A stretch of DNA of 7,250 bases from the NCBI GenBank assembly GCA_050945315.1, contig JBMNSS010000139.1:1-7250 (forward strand), read 5' to 3'. The notes below the pieces were generated by a model, which saw only the letters and a list, made by a program, of their open reading frames with translations, was not told the origin of the DNA and did no database searches. The position numbers and the translations under genes are program-made. Within the stretch, counting starts at the first letter, position 1, and the number at the start of each line of letters is the position of its first letter. Origin of the DNA: DTU080 sp050945315. GTDB lineage: Bacteria > Bacillota > Limnochordia > DTU080. Positions 5,051-7,250 of the stretch are shown here, one piece after another.

Positions 5051-6181
5051 CTACTTATTGCCGGACTCCAAAAACTCGATCTCGCTGATCCGCACCTGTA
5101 ACCCGTACTGTTCGAGTTGCTGAAAGACGGTATCGGGATCAGGCCCTCCCGGTGCCTCAGGGGCGATGACACCGGGTCGATCGATCTGTCGGCTGCCGAG
5201 CATGAGCGCCCCGACGACCAGAGGCAACGATGTGAGTCGGGCCATGCGATCCACGGCGGTCATGACGACTTTGGCCGGCCGACCGTCTTTGGTTCCTCGC
5301 ACCTCGACATGCGCTCCGGACAGCGGCTGCGACTCAGGCCTCGTTGTCCCCAGTACCGACAAAGCAGGCTTAAGCCGGGCAGCCAGACGCTCTCTTTTTT
5401 CCGGGGAGCCCGTGAGTCCCAGGCGGGAGATACCGATGCTCACATAGGTCAAAAACGTCTCGGTGAGACCGCCCTGACAAGTGGCTTCCATAACACCCGG
5501 CAGAAATCGGGGGATCGTCACGGGTTCAGGATGACCGACATGATACACGGCCACATCGCCCAGGGGAGCGGGAAAACGGACCCGACGGCGACCGCTGCCT
5601 GCTTTGATGTCAAGGGGCTTTCCATCCGAAAACGTGGGCACCTGCCCGGTAAAGATATGCATGGTGTGCAGGATCACAGCCAGCCCTTCCGCGTCGGCGG
5701 CGCTACCGACCCAGGAAATATGGACGTTTTTCGCAGCATCCAGCAACTGAGCCCCTTTTTTGGCGCAGAGATTGGTGATGCCCGGCGTCCAGCCCATCCC
5801 CGTCAGGATGGTGACTCCCCGCCGCTTGGCCTCATCATCGAGCTCCAACACCGCCTGGGTGGCATCGTAATCGTCACAGATACTGACATATGGCGTGCCG
5901 GCCTCAATCGCCGCCTCGGCTATCGGCTTCTCGTATAAATAAAACGGACCCAATGCCCCGACAGCCACATCGTGAGAGTCCATGACGCTCCTCAGAGCTT
6001 CCGGCTGTCGCACATCGAGTATTTCCACTCGGGCCCGGCTGCCCACTTCGGCCGCCAAGGTCTCGGCCCGCTCTCTATTACGCCCGACAATGGTCACTTG
6101 CCCGATCCGTTCGTCTCGGCCCAACTCACAAACAGCCAAACTCCCCATGTCACCCGTTCCGCCAAGCACGACTGCTTTCAA
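5051..6181 (-). CDS. Saccharopine dehydrogenase-like NAD(P)-binding oxidoreductase
   Basis: A 376-residue protein with an N-terminal Rossmann fold (GGTGDMG at 7-13, then VGRNRERAE at 32-40) and the layout of the saccharopine dehydrogenase/Lys9-like family: GPF at 78-80, a Tyr/Asp-rich segment around 98-106, and the C-terminal block RPGVIAPEA (335-343). Family members act on saccharopine, carboxynorspermidine, or in many cases unknown substrates, so lysine metabolism should not be assumed. The start is TTG 6181: a GGGGG ribosome binding site lies 7 bases upstream. An ATG at 6188 is out of frame, and an in-frame TGA further up leaves no other start. It is the first gene of the minus-strand trio, under a good sigma-A-like promoter with an embedded dyad, and divergent from the second TIM-barrel gene. 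Cytoplasmic; no membrane segment is evident. Confidence 0.88.
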   Translation of the reverse strand: MKAVVLGGTGDMGSLAVCELGRDERIGQVTIVGRNRERAETLAAEVGSRARVEILDVRQPEALRSVMDSHDVAVGALGPFYLYEKPIAEAAIEAGTPYVSICDDYDATQAVLELDDEAKRRGVTILTGMGWTPGITNLCAKKGAQLLDAAKNVHISWVGSAADAEGLAVILHTMHIFTGQVPTFSDGKPLDIKAGSGRRRVRFPAPLGDVAVYHVGHPEPVTIPRFLPGVMEATCQGGLTETFLTYVSIGISRLGLTGSPEKRERLAARLKPALSVLGTTRPESQPLSGAHVEVRGTKDGRPAKVVMTAVDRMARLTSLPLVVGALMLGSRQIDRPGVIAPEAPGGPDPDTVFQQLEQYGLQVRISEIEFLESGNK

Positions 6182-6221
6182 GAGGCATCCCCCGTTTCCG
6201 TCGGAGCGTTTGTCCGCTGAG

Positions 6222-6231
6222 TATGATCATA
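6222..6231. promoter_or_regulatory. Perfect 10-bp palindrome TATGATCATA overlapping the -10 of the minus-strand operon
   Basis: TATGATCATA reads the same on both strands, so each strand carries a TATGAT hexamer. Flanking GAG/CTC extends the symmetry if one base is skipped. On the minus strand the hexamer has a well-spaced -35; on the plus strand it does not. It could be an operator half of the divergent control region. Confidence 0.4.
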
Positions 6232-6254
6232 TCTCGGTCTCCTGCCGCAGGCAA
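6226..6254 (-). promoter_or_regulatory. Sigma-A-like promoter for the minus-strand dehydrogenase/isomerase operon
   Basis: On the minus strand TTGCCT (6254-6249), a 17-base spacer and TATGAT (6231-6226). The -35 matches the consensus at 4 of 6, the -10 at 5 of 6, and the spacing is optimal. Transcription would start near 6219, giving a leader of about 38 bases before the TTG start. Confidence 0.6.
6241..6251. promoter_or_regulatory. 5-1-5 dyad CCTGC-C-GCAGG within the promoter spacer
   Basis: A perfect inverted repeat lies between, and partly over, the -35 and the spacer of the minus-strand promoter. The position is right for a repressor site controlling the sugar-type operon. No regulator gene is in the window, so the binding protein is unknown. 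Confidence 0.4.
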
Positions 6255-6296
6255 TGCGCCATCGTTGTTTGAGCTAGTCAGAATATGCGGGGAGGA

Positions 6297-6383
6297 ATGA
6301 TCCGTCCGTTGACAGAAGTAGCAGTGCAGACAGCACCGGAGCGAATCGTCGGGGTGCCGAGCCGGAAGGAGGCAACGTCATGA
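6297..6383 (+). CDS. Possible 28-codon upstream ORF overlapping the second TIM-barrel gene by ATGA
   Basis: An ATG at 6297 (another in frame at 6285) opens a short frame that ends at TGA 6381-6383, sharing ATGA with the start of the next gene. GGGGAGG stands immediately before ATG 6297, closer than normal for a ribosome binding site. The peptide begins MIRPLTEVAV and has no recognisable domain. The ATGA junction would permit translational coupling, as at the downstream end of the same gene. Its reality rests only on this geometry; chance is a serious alternative. Confidence 0.25.
   Translation: MIRPLTEVAVQTAPERIVGVPSRKEATS
6366..6372 (+). promoter_or_regulatory. Strong Shine-Dalgarno AAGGAGG
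   Basis: AAGGAGG lies 7 bases before ATG 6380, which fixes the start of the second TIM-barrel gene. Confidence 0.85.
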
Positions 6384-7234
6384 TCAAACTCGTTTGTTGT
6401 ACACTTCCCTACGCCCGATACAGTTTCGAACGCGCTTTGGATGGTATCAGCAAGGCCGGTTACAAGTACGTAGGCTTCGGACTGCGGCATGAGGGCCAAT
6501 CCGTTCCGTCCGATGACCCGTCCGCCGAGGAGTTGGCCGGACTCAAAGAGGAGTTTGCCAAGCGCAATCTGCAACCCGCTCTCATGTGGGGCATCAGCCT
6601 GGCCGGAGATGCGGATCTTTCACAGTATCGCCGCAAAGTCGATGTAGCCAGAGAACTCGGAGTGAAAGCCCTCTTGGGCGGCGGCACATGGGGTTACCGC
6701 AAATTCCCCGATGAACCGCTTTCAGAATCCGAGCTGGCCGAGGCTCACAAAGTCTTTGTGGACAACGTCCGTCAGGTCGCTCCCTATGCCCGGGAGGCGG
6801 GAATTGAAATCCTGCTCAAACCCCATACCGGAAACACCGCCACCGCAGAGCTGTTGGCTCAGACCATAAAAGACATCGACGCTCCCAACGTGGTAGCCTG
6901 CTATGATCCGGGCAATGTCAGCTTCTATGAGGGACTCGCCCCTGACAGGGATCTCGCCCCGTATGCTCAGATGACCGCCCATATCGTGGCCAAAGATCAC
7001 CAAGGTCCGAGAGCTCACGCGGACTTTCCCGTACCCGGCGAAGGTGCCGTCGACTTCCCCGCCATTCTCTCCATGCTGGCCAAAGCCGGCTTTGCGGGAA
7101 TCATTTCGGTCGAACGGGCTGACGGCGCTCCAAGCGAACCCCTTTCAGCCGAAGAACTTGACGTACGCCTCGCCCGCGCCCGCCGCAACCTGCTCGATAT
7201 GGCCGAGAAAGCCAATCTAGGGCCGGTGGAATGA
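6380..7234 (+). CDS. Xylose-isomerase-like TIM barrel protein with atypical active site
   Basis: A 284-residue member of the sugar phosphate isomerase/epimerase (AP endonuclease 2-like) TIM barrel superfamily. Recognisable landmarks are GYKYVGFGLR (27-36), the KPHTGN segment (147-152), CYDPGNV (174-180), AKDH (204-207), GEGAVDF (220-226) and ISVER (242-246). Asp176 and Glu245 fit two of the four usual metal ligands. The strand that normally supplies the first Glu has Lys147, and the His of the usual HxKD motif is replaced by Val203. His149, His201 and His207 lie nearby and might compensate. Activity may therefore differ from metal-dependent isomerases. AAGGAGG at 7 bases fixes ATG 6380. It is transcribed away from the dehydrogenase operon and overlaps the next gene by ATGA, so it heads a second operon. 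No signal peptide. Substrate unknown. Confidence 0.85.
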   Translation: MIKLVCCTLPYARYSFERALDGISKAGYKYVGFGLRHEGQSVPSDDPSAEELAGLKEEFAKRNLQPALMWGISLAGDADLSQYRRKVDVARELGVKALLGGGTWGYRKFPDEPLSESELAEAHKVFVDNVRQVAPYAREAGIEILLKPHTGNTATAELLAQTIKDIDAPNVVACYDPGNVSFYEGLAPDRDLAPYAQMTAHIVAKDHQGPRAHADFPVPGEGAVDFPAILSMLAKAGFAGIISVERADGAPSEPLSAEELDVRLARARRNLLDMAEKANLGPVE

Positions 7235-7250
7235 GCACAGTCGATGCTTA
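7231..7250 (+). CDS. Start of a further gene, cut by the right edge
   Basis: ATG 7231 overlaps the stop of the preceding gene in the four bases ATGA, the usual mark of translational coupling, with GGTGGA just upstream. Only six complete codons (MSTVDA) are in the window, so no product can be given. It is expected to work in the same pathway as the TIM-barrel protein before it. Confidence 0.5.

Noticed and set aside
5117..5938. 273-codon open frame on the plus strand
   Set aside because: Antisense to the saccharopine-dehydrogenase-like gene; the Arg/Gly/His-rich translation has no recognisable domain.
6309..6331. Consensus -35 TTGACA on the plus strand upstream of the second barrel gene
   Set aside because: No -10-like hexamer occurs 16-18 bases downstream; the sequence there is GC-rich.
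1..7250. Search by eye for tRNA, rRNA, CRISPR arrays, transposases, phage or defence-system genes
   Set aside because: None found; all coding space is accounted for by repair, redox and metabolic genes.

Overview
The window looks like chromosomal DNA from an anaerobic, moderately GC-rich member of the Bacillota. The basis is the AddAB-type recombination nuclease, a PerR-like regulator next to rubrerythrin and a two-iron-centre desulfoferrodoxin (an oxygen-defence set typical of strict anaerobes), purine-rich ribosome binding sites and TTG start codons. No ribosomal RNA, tRNA, CRISPR array, transposase or phage gene was found. The genus cannot be named from this sequence.

Left part (1-3000, all minus strand). 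Read in the direction of transcription, the order is a Fur/PerR-family regulator (2480-2923), rubrerythrin (1921-2460, TTG start), a 412-base non-coding stretch rich in inverted repeats, desulfoferrodoxin (1125-1508), a strong 11-bp hairpin, and the first 352 codons of addB, which runs off the left edge. A near-perfect 7-1-7 Fur-type box (2986-3000) overlaps the likely promoter of the regulator. The regulator and rubrerythrin are 19 bases apart and probably share a transcript. Together they form a peroxide and superoxide detoxification unit: desulfoferrodoxin reduces superoxide to peroxide, rubrerythrin reduces the peroxide, and the regulator senses peroxide or iron. AddB belongs to the DNA break repair nuclease.

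Right part (3130-7250). This is a divergent metabolic cluster of unknown pathway. On the minus strand, from a good promoter near 6226-6254, come a saccharopine-dehydrogenase-like oxidoreductase (5051-6181, TTG start), a D-2-hydroxyacid dehydrogenase (3964-4971) and a sugar phosphate isomerase/epimerase-like TIM barrel (3130-3930). On the plus strand is a second, divergent TIM-barrel protein (6380-7234) whose active site lacks two of the usual metal ligands. It overlaps by ATGA a further gene whose first bases end the window. Two dehydrogenases with two isomerase-type proteins suggest catabolism of a sugar, polyol or sugar acid; the substrate is not visible.

The points most worth a second look are the structured rubrerythrin-desulfoferrodoxin spacer, the unassigned divergent dehydrogenase/isomerase cluster, the altered active site of the 6380-7234 protein, and the combination of a PerR-like regulator with a Fur-like box.
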